Notes: generated from the letters alone by a model not told the origin. A DNA stretch of 64,000 bases from Abditibacteriaceae bacterium (GCA_019239895.1 JAFAZH010000006.1:1-64000), one strand, 5' to 3'. Counted from the first letter of the stretch, positions 9,455 to 17,811 are shown. Program-made: numbers and translations.

Positions 9455-10737
9455 CAGTTGGCACCACGCTCTTGCTGGTTGAGTTGGCGATATTGCTTTT
9501 TGCTGGTGAGGATGCGGTTAGGATCCACCTTTCCTTCCCACATGATCTCGCTTGTGTGGATACCAAATTCAGCTTCTAATACGGTTCGCATATCATTGAG
9601 TACCGCTTCTGCCTCATCACAGATCGGTGCCGTTCCTCCCCCTACTACAGATGCACTCATCTTAGGATAGCCAGCGGCGTTATACCAAATCTGACCTTCG
9701 GTCGGTACGCTAACATCAATAGCTTTCCCAGCAGTTTTATTTGCCCTCAGAATTGAGGCGGAGGATGGATGGTCGGTGAATTCAAGCCGGGGCCCACTCA
9801 CTATGAACCCCATCTCTGCGAGAGTTTCGGCTATGCTGCGGGAGATATAGTCCCGTTGGTCGGCCTTAAGTTGGGCAATATTAGCTTCCTCGATCAACTG
9901 GCTTGCCAGCAGCCTGGCATTGCTTAGAATTACAGCAGGAGACTCAAGTTGGTCGGCGGCCACCGCCGATACAGCCTGCTGTGCCTGCGTTGCGAGATCT
10001 GCCACCAACGCTTCGTGCCAGCGCATCACTACGGGATCAGCCCTCAGCCCCATGAGGAGTGCTTGAATATCGCCGACCGACACTTCAGCCTCTACCTTTC
10101 TTTGCATCCACTCTGCGTGACCGTGAGCGACTGCTGTGGTATGTCTTTGCACTAAGTCTGCGGCCTTTAATAACGGGTCTCTAACTAAATGCGGCTGCCC
10201 ACTTGTAAGCGCTGACTTAACTTCAGCCATGGCTTGTCGTGCTGCGTTATATCCAGCTGCATCGAATTTAGTTGCATCTGCCACTTGGATGCTGTTGATC
10301 TGATGTTCTAAATCTATAATCTGAAAATTCTGGATATCTATCTCAAGGTGCCGCTCTTTCTCTTCGTCGTCTCGCCGCTTCTGGCTAACTGCTTGGCTTA
10401 AACTTTGGGAGATGGAGATGCTTTCCTGTGCAGTGTTCTGCAATTCTCTTTCATTTTTCCCGCGGTGTAAAGCGTCCAGTAAACTATCGCAACGACTTGT
10501 TAAATGAATCAGATCCTGAGGGTATATCGCCTGCTGCCGTTGAACATTTGTCTTAAGTTCCTGTGCTTCCGCAATTAGTTGCGTGCGCAAGAGATCCAAG
10601 CGACGCTTACGTTCGCGCTGTTCAGCCTGTTTACGTCGCTTTGCCTCTTCTGCCGCTTGCTGCCGTCGTGCAAGTTCCAGTTCGGCCTGTCGTTGAGCTG
10701 CCAATTGGTATTCGCAGTACTTGGGACTACTACTCAT
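9454..10737 (-). CDS. Coiled-coil protein of unknown function in the AAA/vWA/kinase operon
   Basis: The 427-aa product has an Arg/Gln/Glu-rich N-terminal half (about 8-190) that reads as long coiled coil, then a mixed helical part. A compact C-terminal domain (about 310-420) contains GQIWYNAAGYPKMSASVVGG and is not recognised. No signal peptide or membrane segment is present. AGGAGG lies about 10 nt upstream of the ATG. Position between the radical SAM and AAA+ genes, and the coiled coil, suggest a scaffold or a substrate of the remodeller. The compact C-terminal domain with conserved-looking Gly residues could be the substrate of the radical SAM enzyme. Both are guesses from context. Confidence 0.85.
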   Translation of the reverse strand: MSSSPKYCEYQLAAQRQAELELARRQQAAEEAKRRKQAEQRERKRRLDLLRTQLIAEAQELKTNVQRQQAIYPQDLIHLTSRCDSLLDALHRGKNERELQNTAQESISISQSLSQAVSQKRRDDEEKERHLEIDIQNFQIIDLEHQINSIQVADATKFDAAGYNAARQAMAEVKSALTSGQPHLVRDPLLKAADLVQRHTTAVAHGHAEWMQRKVEAEVSVGDIQALLMGLRADPVVMRWHEALVADLATQAQQAVSAVAADQLESPAVILSNARLLASQLIEEANIAQLKADQRDYISRSIAETLAEMGFIVSGPRLEFTDHPSSASILRANKTAGKAIDVSVPTEGQIWYNAAGYPKMSASVVGGGTAPICDEAEAVLNDMRTVLEAEFGIHTSEIMWEGKVDPNRILTSKKQYRQLNQQERGAN

Positions 10738-10812
10738 CAGTGGATTTCCTCCTGGAATTCGGTGATTGACAAACTTTTATAGGTGTAACAGAATGATATA
10801 GATAAACACTTA

Positions 10813-11490
10813 TCATTCATTCTTCGATGATCCCAAAATGATCCCACGCTTCAGCAAAGTCTCTTCCCATTTTCGTCGAAAGCCAGCCACCGGAGGGACT
10901 CCTACAAAGGAAGGCACACCGCTTTCATTCATAAAAAACTCCATGCCTGCCGAACAGTCCTGATGTTTTTCCAGGTTTTCAATGAGCGTTCTATGTCGCT
11001 CACTTAGAGGGAGTAGGCGCTGATTAGTAGAACCACGCCATAGAAGATCTGCGTGTAGATTCTCTACATAAAGCCCATCCACAAGGAGGTCTATGCGTTC
11101 GAGAAGTGCCTGCTGTGCATTTGTTCCGTGCTGTTGGAGGCGTTCAAAAACGTACCCTGTATAACACATTACTCCTAGATCAGCTTCTGATTGAACAGTA
11201 TCTATCAATTGGATAAGCGCAGCCGCTTGGGCCATCGGCTCGCCACCAGAAAGAGTGATCCCTGTAATATCCGGTTGTGTCAGCACCCATCTAGCCAATT
11301 CCTCAATCTTAACTCTTTCTCCTGCTGCTGTGTTCCATGATTCAGGAACGATGCAACCCTTACAGGTAAAGGGGCACCCTTGAACCCATATTCCTGCCCT
11401 TAACCCAGGACCTAGAACAGCAATTGGTGCTTCGTACCGAAAGATGCTTAGAAATTCTGATGAATTATCTTTTAGGTTCTTGATACTCAC
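10813..11490 (-). CDS. Radical SAM 4Fe-4S activase-like protein (NrdG/PflA type)
   Basis: The 225-aa protein has the CxxxCxxC cluster-binding motif (C39, C43, C46 in WVQGCPFTCKGC) and the SAM-binding SGGEP motif at 81-85. Its short length is typical of the single-cluster activase group that includes NrdG and PflA, which install glycyl radicals. No NrdD or PFL homologue is in the window, so the substrate is unknown and may be an operon protein. It is the first gene of the seven-gene operon. GAGGAGG lies about 10 nt before a GTG start, and 75 nt separate it from the next gene. Confidence 0.88.
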   Translation of the reverse strand: MSIKNLKDNSSEFLSIFRYEAPIAVLGPGLRAGIWVQGCPFTCKGCIVPESWNTAAGERVKIEELARWVLTQPDITGITLSGGEPMAQAAALIQLIDTVQSEADLGVMCYTGYVFERLQQHGTNAQQALLERIDLLVDGLYVENLHADLLWRGSTNQRLLPLSERHRTLIENLEKHQDCSAGMEFFMNESGVPSFVGVPPVAGFRRKWEETLLKRGIILGSSKNE

Positions 11491-11592
11491 CGGTACCTGT
11501 CCTCCTCAGATGCTGTGTATCATTGGTTCCGGTCCCCCGGCTGGTTGAGGGCATCTCTCAAGTAGCACCAGATGTTGGTTGAGAAACTGCTC

Positions 11593-11621
11593 TTGACAGA
11601 TGTTCGACCCCTAGCCATTAT
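11593..11621 (+). promoter_or_regulatory. Sigma70-type promoter for the small gene at 11650
   Basis: A perfect TTGACA (11593-11598) is followed after 17 nt by CATTAT (11616-11621), or after 20 nt by TATAAG. The predicted start is about 20-25 nt before the ATG at 11650. The complementary strand has a TATAAT at 11623-11618 that could be the -10 of the divergent seven-gene operon, but its -35 is poor. Confidence 0.6.
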
Positions 11622-11649
11622 AAGTATAGCTAAACATAATTATAATCAT

Positions 11650-11862
11650 ATGCCGTTCAAATTTGGGGAGGGTCCTATACCCCAATCGCCACGAGAATAT
11701 CCTAAAGACTACACACCGGAGGAAATTACCAAACGTAAAGAGACAGGTGATCAAAGGTACGGGGAAAGATTTGAACCATTTCCTCAAGAAATCAAAAAAC
11801 AGGAGATAAAAAAATCTGAAGAAGTCCTTGAGGACTTATCGGAGGAGACTCAAGAGCGGTAA
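11650..11862 (+). CDS. Small highly charged protein of unknown function
   Basis: A 70-aa frame beginning MPFKFGEGPIPQSPREYP is dominated by Glu, Lys, Pro and Gln, and ends in a Glu/Lys-rich helix. The upstream in-frame ATG at 11572 lies before the predicted promoter, so the start at 11650 is preferred. There is no Shine-Dalgarno sequence. The gene is transcribed away from the kinase/AAA+ operon and faces the replication-relaxation gene. Composition and the good promoter argue that it is real, but no family is recognised. Confidence 0.5.
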   Translation: MPFKFGEGPIPQSPREYPKDYTPEEITKRKETGDQRYGERFEPFPQEIKKQEIKKSEEVLEDLSEETQER

Positions 11863-11917
11863 GCGAAGCTTAAAGGTTCGGGGTATGTAAGCCTAAACAT
11901 ATAATGCAAGCGTCCAT

Positions 11918-13153
11918 TCAGAAAAGATATTTGGTTTCACTACAAAATGGCTTCTTCCAAATTGATCCAAGTATTCCGAATTGGTTAATGCAGGAGAAGG
12001 TTGCAAACCAGCATAATGCGCTAAAGTTATCTTGTGTTAGCCTTTGCAAATTACAAAGTCTACCGTCAGTAGTGGTAATGACTAAAGTCCTGAATTGCTC
12101 GCAACCAAATATGTCATTGAAGAGACCACTCTCCATGTATTGCTGGTGCATCAAGAGTTTGCCTAAAAACTGACGCGACGAAGTATGTCCCAGGTCAACT
12201 TCAATAAAGTAGTTAAAGTAGGTGCCGCTATCGCGTTGCTTCAACCGCACGAAGGCATCGGGCTTAAATACTTCTTTCATCCAAGTGCCGCTGCCGCTTT
12301 CACGAATGTCATATTCATGGCGACAGAACATTTCTGGGAGCCAGCGTTCGATTTCTACTTCAGGAGATTGTTTGACTGCTTCCTCGAAGGCGATGCGCAC
12401 ATTAACGATTTCCAACGTGTGTTCAATAAAGGTGGGCGTTTGTGTGCGCCGGTAGTGTTTGGTGACAGTGCGGATATCCATCTCGACCTGCTTGGCAACC
12501 ACGGGAATCGCCGCTTTACCAATCGAGTAGATGGCCTGCGCCCCAAATGGTGCCGCAGGCAAGTAATAGCGAGACACAAAGCCATGATCGAAGAGTTGGC
12601 GAAGCCTTGTGTTGCAACGCCCAAGCGAGGAGAAATAGAGCTTCTGAAGCTGCCCCCGGGACATAACTCCATGTAAAAAGAGATCCGCCAAGAGTTGCAC
12701 ATCCCGCGGCTCTAAGCGAACCCCTGCGCCAGGTGCGGGGCTAAAGCGGCTCCGTACTATCCGGCTGCTTTTTGGCGCTTCTTCGTTTTGGGGCAGTGCT
12801 GTCCGATGCTCCACGGGTTGGCTGTGCACTACCGGGGTCTGCGCTACCTGGCTCTGCACCGGCTGCGTTGGCGCTGCCTGGTTTTTGGGTGCTGGCCCTG
12901 GCGTGGGTCGCTTTAGACTTGGTTGCTGGAGCGCGGGGCCGGGTGTTTGCCCTTGAGCGGCTGGCCGCGTCTCTATCGTCGGTCTTTTCTGTGTCGGTTG
13001 TGGTGGTATCTGAGACTCCGGTGCTGCTGGAAGGGGAGGGTTGGAGCTTGGAGGCGTTTGGTTTGAAGGTAGCGGTTTTTCCATGTCGAATCTCATAGGT
13101 TGGTTTGGTCTTGCTGGATGCTTGCTTGAGGAGGGACTGTAAGTATTCCTCAC
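11918..13153 (-). CDS. Replication-relaxation family protein (mobile element)
   Basis: The 411-aa protein has a Pro/Gln-rich disordered N-terminus (1-140). A winged-helix-like segment starts around VRLEPRDVQLLADLFLHGV (about 143-161), and a nuclease-like core follows with KPDAFVRL and YFIEVDLGH (about 295-320). This arrangement matches the replication-relaxation family found next to TraD/FtsK ATPases on conjugative plasmids and ICEs. The PDAFV...IEVD pattern resembles a PD-(D/E)xK core lacking the terminal Lys. Its first 138 codons overlap the 3' end of the transfer ATPase gene in another frame. All plausible starts (GTG 13153, ATG 13093, ATG 13081) lie inside that overlap, so a long overlap is unavoidable. 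Confidence 0.75.
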   Translation of the reverse strand: MRNTYSPSSSKHPARPNQPMRFDMEKPLPSNQTPPSSNPPLPAAPESQIPPQPTQKRPTIETRPAAQGQTPGPALQQPSLKRPTPGPAPKNQAAPTQPVQSQVAQTPVVHSQPVEHRTALPQNEEAPKSSRIVRSRFSPAPGAGVRLEPRDVQLLADLFLHGVMSRGQLQKLYFSSLGRCNTRLRQLFDHGFVSRYYLPAAPFGAQAIYSIGKAAIPVVAKQVEMDIRTVTKHYRRTQTPTFIEHTLEIVNVRIAFEEAVKQSPEVEIERWLPEMFCRHEYDIRESGSGTWMKEVFKPDAFVRLKQRDSGTYFNYFIEVDLGHTSSRQFLGKLLMHQQYMESGLFNDIFGCEQFRTLVITTTDGRLCNLQRLTQDNFSALCWFATFSCINQFGILGSIWKKPFCSETKYLF

Positions 13154-14555
13154 GTTTCAACAGTTCCTGCTCGACCTCTGGTTGTGGCCGCGCATAGGTC
13201 GCAAGAGATTCCTGGCGAATGGCGGCCACTAAGCCTGGATCCACCTGCGGATCTGAGCCGAGAATGGTTCTGATGCGGAGGCTGGGTTGTCCCCGGCGCA
13301 TAAGATAGGCTTCTCCCACCTCTTGATCCATGATAGCCGTGCGAATATCTTCTTTTGTTTCACTACTGGAGATTTCTTTAGCCAGCTCTGCGGCATCAAT
13401 AGCACCGGTCATAAAGTACATCTGCGTATGAACGTTGTTCCTCAGTCCCTGGCGCAACTTGGCGGACAGTTGGCTAATGTTTTGGTGGGTGAGGCAGAGT
13501 CCTAAACCAAAGCGCCTACCCTCGGCGATAATGGATTCAAAGCGGTCGGTCGCCATATTCTCAAACTCATCAAGATACAGATGAACCGGCACCCGGTCCT
13601 TCTCCGGCTGATCGGCGCGTGACATGATAGCGGACTGAAAGGCACTCACCAAGAGGCTACCCACCAGATAGGCCGCTTCGTCTAAGTGGTCTATAGCCAG
13701 GGAAATCAGAATCACCATGCCTGGCTTTTGATCGAAGAGGTTGCGGAAGGAAAAGGACTGGCGCTGACCAAAGAGCAGGCGAAGCTGAGGCAGGGCTATT
13801 AGAGGGGTCACCTTATTAAGTACGGCTGAGGTGGCGTTTTGTTGGTTTGCTTTGCTCATCTGCTCGTAGCGGGCAAAGAAGTTTTTGACCTGGGTATCGG
13901 TAACCTGGCTTAACACTTCCGCACGGAAGGGAGCATTAGAGAGAAGCGGCTCGATTTCCAGTAGCGACCATCCCGCCTGGGCGAGGGCAATCAGACAATT
14001 GCGCAAGGTCTCTTCCAAAGCCACTCCCCAGGAATCTGATAGTTTCTCTAAGATGCCTAAGATGTGGAGGGCGCGTTTGTAGACGTCGCCTTCGCCTAAG
14101 AGAGGATTAAAGCCAACCACTGCTTCGCTCTGACGTAAATCTAGGAGCAACAGCCGCTCCCGCCACACGTCGGGCGGCGCTGCATCAGCCAGGCGCAGGA
14201 GAATCCGATCTACTAAATCACCGCGCAAATCAAAGACGCAGAAGGCACGCTGGCTTTTGATATCGGCTTCAATGAGGTGGAGCAGGAGGTTGGTTTTTCC
14301 ACTGCCGGTGGCGCCCAAAATGTAGAGGTGCCGTTTCCACGCATCCGGCGGTAGCGTCACCACCTTACTAGGTTGTTTGCCCGCATGAGGATCAGCAACT
14401 CCGCTGGTTTCAGGGGCAATAACTTCACCTAATGCAATGTGGTCTGAGGGAACAGGAGAAGGCAAGGCGGGTGATTTCTGGCGTTTCTCTTCCCACCCCC
14501 GTACGGTATGATTGAAGAGGTAAATGAGCAGGGATTCAATCCAGCGAATTAACAT
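12741..14555 (-). CDS. FtsK/TraD/HerA-like DNA transfer ATPase
   Basis: The 604-aa protein carries Walker A GATGSGKT (81-88), a DLRGD segment, and Walker B HLYLDEFENMA near 325-335. A Gln/Arg-rich sensor region follows (SQLSAKLRQGLRNNV). Similar ATPases pump DNA during conjugation (VirD4/TraD type IV coupling proteins). A hydrophobic N-terminus (1-15) could be a single membrane anchor. The last 140 residues are Ser/Thr/Ala/Lys-rich low complexity and overlap the next gene. With the replication-relaxation gene it forms the transfer core of an integrated element, but no relaxase or VirB genes are in the window. Confidence 0.8.
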   Translation of the reverse strand: MLIRWIESLLIYLFNHTVRGWEEKRQKSPALPSPVPSDHIALGEVIAPETSGVADPHAGKQPSKVVTLPPDAWKRHLYILGATGSGKTNLLLHLIEADIKSQRAFCVFDLRGDLVDRILLRLADAAPPDVWRERLLLLDLRQSEAVVGFNPLLGEGDVYKRALHILGILEKLSDSWGVALEETLRNCLIALAQAGWSLLEIEPLLSNAPFRAEVLSQVTDTQVKNFFARYEQMSKANQQNATSAVLNKVTPLIALPQLRLLFGQRQSFSFRNLFDQKPGMVILISLAIDHLDEAAYLVGSLLVSAFQSAIMSRADQPEKDRVPVHLYLDEFENMATDRFESIIAEGRRFGLGLCLTHQNISQLSAKLRQGLRNNVHTQMYFMTGAIDAAELAKEISSSETKEDIRTAIMDQEVGEAYLMRRGQPSLRIRTILGSDPQVDPGLVAAIRQESLATYARPQPEVEQELLKREEYLQSLLKQASSKTKPTYEIRHGKTATFKPNASKLQPSPSSSTGVSDTTTTDTEKTDDRDAASRSRANTRPRAPATKSKATHARASTQKPGSANAAGAEPGSADPGSAQPTRGASDSTAPKRRSAKKQPDSTEPL

Positions 14556-14723
14556 ATAATCAGGACAGAAACTGCCACTTTTGAGAACGATTTTACTATA
14601 AATTGTAGGATAGGGTTAACCGGGGTATTGTTCGGGGTTACGCCACGACAAAATGCGCCATCCGTCCGCTCTACAGCCTTACAAATGTACTATACTGAGG
14701 CAAATCTGAGACGATAATCTCCA

Positions 14724-15203
14724 ATGCGCTTCTGTCTTTCATGCCGCCATCTCTCTCATGCAGGGACCTTCTGTGGACATTGTGGCCGCAGCTTTGGTTG
14801 TCGCGTCTGCAACTCTAAGAAAAAGCATAAGAGTCCTCCTGATGCTCAGTACTGCCTCGAATGTGGCTCCTCAGAATTGACAGAACCAGCCCACTACGTT
14901 CCTTTGGGTTGTGTAAGCTGGATCATTGGGTGGGGCTGTATAGTGCTGCTTGTACGGGGGCTTTGGGGCCTTATTAGCTCTACGAAGTTGATTCCGCTCG
15001 TTCTGAGTTACTGCCTCTACTGGTGTGTAATTCTCTTCTTAATAGACTTTTTCTTAGGGCTGATCCCTGGTGAGTTGGGAAAGCCTCTCCGTCAACTGCT
15101 CTTTGGCACAGTTCGACAGCTACTGCGAGGAGTCCAGCATGGACTGGGTCTTCTCATACACTTGGTAATTGGATTTATTGGGGGCAATGATCACCATACT
15201 TAG
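14724..15203 (+). CDS. Zinc-ribbon membrane protein
   Basis: The 159-aa protein has four CxxC pairs in its first 47 residues (C4/C7, C17/C20, C26/C29, C44/C47), consistent with two zinc ribbons. Two hydrophobic segments at about 60-83 and 88-112 follow, then a third weaker one near 140-152. Zinc-ribbon plus membrane proteins are common and mostly uncharacterised. A TATACT hexamer about 30 nt upstream could be the -10. It is divergent from the transfer ATPase gene. Confidence 0.75.
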   Translation: MRFCLSCRHLSHAGTFCGHCGRSFGCRVCNSKKKHKSPPDAQYCLECGSSELTEPAHYVPLGCVSWIIGWGCIVLLVRGLWGLISSTKLIPLVLSYCLYWCVILFLIDFFLGLIPGELGKPLRQLLFGTVRQLLRGVQHGLGLLIHLVIGFIGGNDHHT

Positions 15204-15684
15204 CAGGTTATATTCAGGCTGATCTATACCTCTCTGTAGCGACAACGTCAGTCGTGCCTTTGAAGTAACCTTACTAGTGAAGAGACCAAGGATGGTTTGG
15301 CGTCGGTTACAGCTTGGTTGTTGGACTGTATTATTCTTTGATGAGCACTACCTTTTTATTAAAAGCGTCATAAAAGATAATACGATCAAAGCCACTGGTA
15401 TATTCATAATCGCGCACAGAATCATCAATGTCACCAATAGATGAAATATGCGCGGCATCAGCGACAATCAGTAGCCAAACTTGCGAGCATTTTCTTAAAT
15501 ATGAAGTTATCCTAGCATGTTTGGCAGAGATAATATCTTGTAAATCTTGGGGATCAACTCCACTGGGGCCAACTTCCACATTAGTCCACGAGTTCTTTTG
15601 TCCTGGTTTTAATCTACAAATACTAATCCGTGCAGCGAAATTGCCGAGTGACACAGCCTGAAGCTCACCGATGCCTAATGTATT

Positions 15685-15689
15685 AGTTC
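15685..15689. repeat. Target-site duplication, left copy (AGTTC)
   Basis: AGTTC directly abuts the left terminal repeat and is repeated at 16747-16751 after the right one. It marks a single, recent transposition. Confidence 0.85.
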
Positions 15690-16746
15690 TAGGACTTACG
15701 CAAAGGCCATACGCAGCGAGGGGTTGTTAAGCTGTTGGATCAGATAATCTGATAGCAGTCCTCGTTTCAGTTGATAAACCGTTTGCCCGCTTTGATAAGC
15801 TAAGTGCTTGAGGCGTGTCCACACCAGCAAGGCACAAGCAATATGGTTACGCTGAATGCGCCCTTTACGACACTGACAATGTTCGATGCCCGTTAGCTGT
15901 TTCACTTCTCGATGAAACTGCTCAATCTTCCATCTCAATGCACTCACCTCTTGAGTGACTTGGGCCGAGTCTTGAGCCAGATCGTTGGTAACAATCCAGT
16001 CCGTCCGGTGGGTAGACACCGGGATGCGGAACAGTCGCACCAGTTTGTCTTTGGCAAAGCCTTTAAGATGCACCAGTTTACCAGTGGCCGCCTCAGCCTC
16101 ACTCCAGGCCAGTTGGTCTACGGGTTGATTAGCTCCCGGTTGGCCACTGGAGTTGACCAAGCGGTTGCTCTTGAGGGGACAATAGTAAATCTTGCCCAAG
16201 ACATCAATGGCCTGCATGATCTCCTGGGCGGCATACCACGAGTCCATCAACACGGTGCCAAAAGGTAAGCCGCGCCGTTGCACCGCGGCCAGCATGTCTT
16301 GCACATGATCCAACTTGGTCTTGCCATCGCGTTCCGGGGCAAAGATACGATAGTCAATGACCCAGAACGCTTCGGTAGCCGCATTGAGGTAAACACAGGA
16401 CACCAAGCCAATGCCGCGAATCACGCTATGCGTATTGCCGCTATATTGGCGACGGGTGAGTTCAATGCGCGGGCCACATCGCTTATCCAGCACCGTATCA
16501 TCAAAGAGCAGATAACCTTGAGGCGTGAGTTGCACTTTGTCCTGGACACTTTCCCAGAGCAGGCGCGGCGGCCATTGTTGACCACTCAGGTAACGGTTAA
16601 TGGTATCATGACTGAAGCTTTGCAGATGTTCGGCCAGATGGGTGAGGGTATAATTGACTTGGCTACTGAGCAAATATTGGCAATAGTCCAACTTAGTAAA
16701 ACTCATAGTTTAAGCCTATCACTCTGTCTGTTCTGCGTAAGTCCTA
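15690..16746 (-). mobile_element. Complete 1057-bp insertion sequence
   Basis: Perfect 13-bp terminal inverted repeats TAGGACTTACGCA lie at 15690-15702 and, complemented, at 16734-16746. The flanks carry AGTTC direct repeats. One transposase gene fills the element. Ends, duplication and an intact gene all indicate a complete, young copy. Confidence 0.92.
15696..16706 (-). CDS. DDE transposase (IS4/IS701-like)
   Basis: The 336-aa protein has the spaced acidic triad of DDE transposases of the IS4 superfamily: FDDT at 68-71, DSWY at 155-158, and IEQFHREVKQLTGIE near 262-276. The last is the YREK-like region typical of IS701/IS4 relatives. Closely similar proteins are familiar from cyanobacteria. 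The 5-bp duplication observed differs from the 4-bp YTAR usual for IS701, so the exact IS family is left open. Length and all motifs are intact, so it is probably active. Confidence 0.9.
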   Translation of the reverse strand: MSFTKLDYCQYLLSSQVNYTLTHLAEHLQSFSHDTINRYLSGQQWPPRLLWESVQDKVQLTPQGYLLFDDTVLDKRCGPRIELTRRQYSGNTHSVIRGIGLVSCVYLNAATEAFWVIDYRIFAPERDGKTKLDHVQDMLAAVQRRGLPFGTVLMDSWYAAQEIMQAIDVLGKIYYCPLKSNRLVNSSGQPGANQPVDQLAWSEAEAATGKLVHLKGFAKDKLVRLFRIPVSTHRTDWIVTNDLAQDSAQVTQEVSALRWKIEQFHREVKQLTGIEHCQCRKGRIQRNHIACALLVWTRLKHLAYQSGQTVYQLKRGLLSDYLIQQLNNPSLRMAFA

Positions 16747-16751
16747 AGTTC
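16747..16751. repeat. Target-site duplication, right copy (AGTTC)
   Basis: Second copy of the 5-bp direct repeat adjoining the right terminal inverted repeat. Confidence 0.85.
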
Positions 16752-17208
16752 TATAAATCTCGTGGGGGATATTTGAAGCAACTATGTGAGTCATTTGCGT
16801 GGCCAATGTCTCAACTTCTTGCTTTTTTGGACGATGATGTCTATACCAATGAATATGCACCATCAGAGGTGTGCGGTTTGCTTGTTCAAATAACTCCTGA
16901 GATGCCTGAACAATCTGATCGTAAAGCACCTCATAGTGCCGTGTCACTGAACCACCTTTACTCTGTCCCCGAATAAAATAGACTAGCTCAATACCTACAG
17001 TTACTGAATCTTCATGAACGAGAAAATCAGGCTCTTCTCCTTCTTCTATTTGCCCCTGAGGAAATTCTGCATAAACATTCTTGAGTTGGCTGAGAAAATA
17101 CGCTTCCCGCTGTTTTTTGGTGACATCTTTGGTGGATCTCTTATGCATGAGGAGTACTTCTACTACTGATCTTTTTGCGTTCAATACATGATCTAATACT
17201 GGTGAGCC

Positions 17209-17811
17209 TTAATTACCCGTTTGATCGCCGAAGTAGTGAAAGGGCCTCGTGTCAACAGGTTCTAAAAGCGTGTAAGAGCGAAACTTGTTGATAGCAGGAG
17301 GTGACAATTGAAAAAGACCGGTGCGCTCCACATAGAAATCTATAAAGTGTCGTATCCAAAAGGCTTCTAACTCATAGCGATCCGATGTCTCAATAGCGTG
17401 AATGAAGCGCACCGGTTCGTTCAGTTCACGCTCCAGACTTTTAATTCTCTGCTGCACACGACGTGTTGTGCCGAAGCGATGCTGCCCGTTAATCTCAACC
17501 AAGAAGACATGACCAGGCTCTTGCTTATAGAGTTGCCAATGATTGCGCCTTGAAATTCTAGAGGCTAAATGCTCACGCTCTCTGTTACGGCAGAACTGGC
17601 ACTCAGAGACGCCACACTTTTCCCCACGCTCGTGTAGCACATCCTGTTCAGATGGACAGTCTTCCAAGTACTGCTGCGTTACTGCTAAAAGCCAACGTGC
17701 CTCGCTGGGCGTGAGTTGCCCTTCCCATTGTAAATAACAGAGATAGGGTTTTCCATTCTCATCGAAGCGGACATCAACATAATCACGAAGAGGATTTCTT
17801 TTCATATCCAT
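17209..17811 (-). CDS. GIY-YIG (T5orf172-like) domain protein with a Cys cluster
   Basis: The 200-aa protein has a T5orf172/MUG113-type GIY-YIG module at about 99-165: HVFLVEINGQHRFGTTRRVQQRI, here with degenerate GIY and YIG positions. A CxxxxCxxC cluster (C66, C71, C74) precedes it. Such domains are found in phage proteins and in restriction or repair contexts. ATG 17811 is preferred over the longer TTG start at 17865 because a TAGGA sequence lies about 9 nt upstream. It precedes the IS-disrupted gene by 24 nt on the same strand, and the two were probably co-transcribed before the insertion. Confidence 0.75.
   Translation of the reverse strand: MDMKRNPLRDYVDVRFDENGKPYLCYLQWEGQLTPSEARWLLAVTQQYLEDCPSEQDVLHERGEKCGVSECQFCRNREREHLASRISRRNHWQLYKQEPGHVFLVEINGQHRFGTTRRVQQRIKSLERELNEPVRFIHAIETSDRYELEAFWIRHFIDFYVERTGLFQLSPPAINKFRSYTLLEPVDTRPFHYFGDQTGN

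Larger units (their letters stand above)
15331..17184 (-). pseudogene. Possible PD-(D/E)xK-like gene interrupted by the IS element
   Basis: The 5' part is 17184-16747 and the 3' part 15684-15331. Removing the IS and one copy of the 5-bp duplication joins codon ACT (16749-16747) to AAT (15684-15682) in frame and yields a 263-aa protein. EEPDFLV followed 9 residues later by GIELV resembles a PD-(D/E)xK nuclease core, with the Lys replaced by Leu. A C-terminal helix-strand region (about 190-230) contains WLLIVAD. The reading starts at a TTG (17184) or the ATG at 17148. The disrupted halves would give truncated products, so the gene is probably dead here, recently. Confidence 0.75.

Noticed and set aside
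2040..11490. Assignment of the seven-gene operon to type VI secretion regulation or to Ter systems
   Set aside because: No secretion structural genes, TerD, TerC or TerB-like proteins are visible; only the signalling parts are shared.
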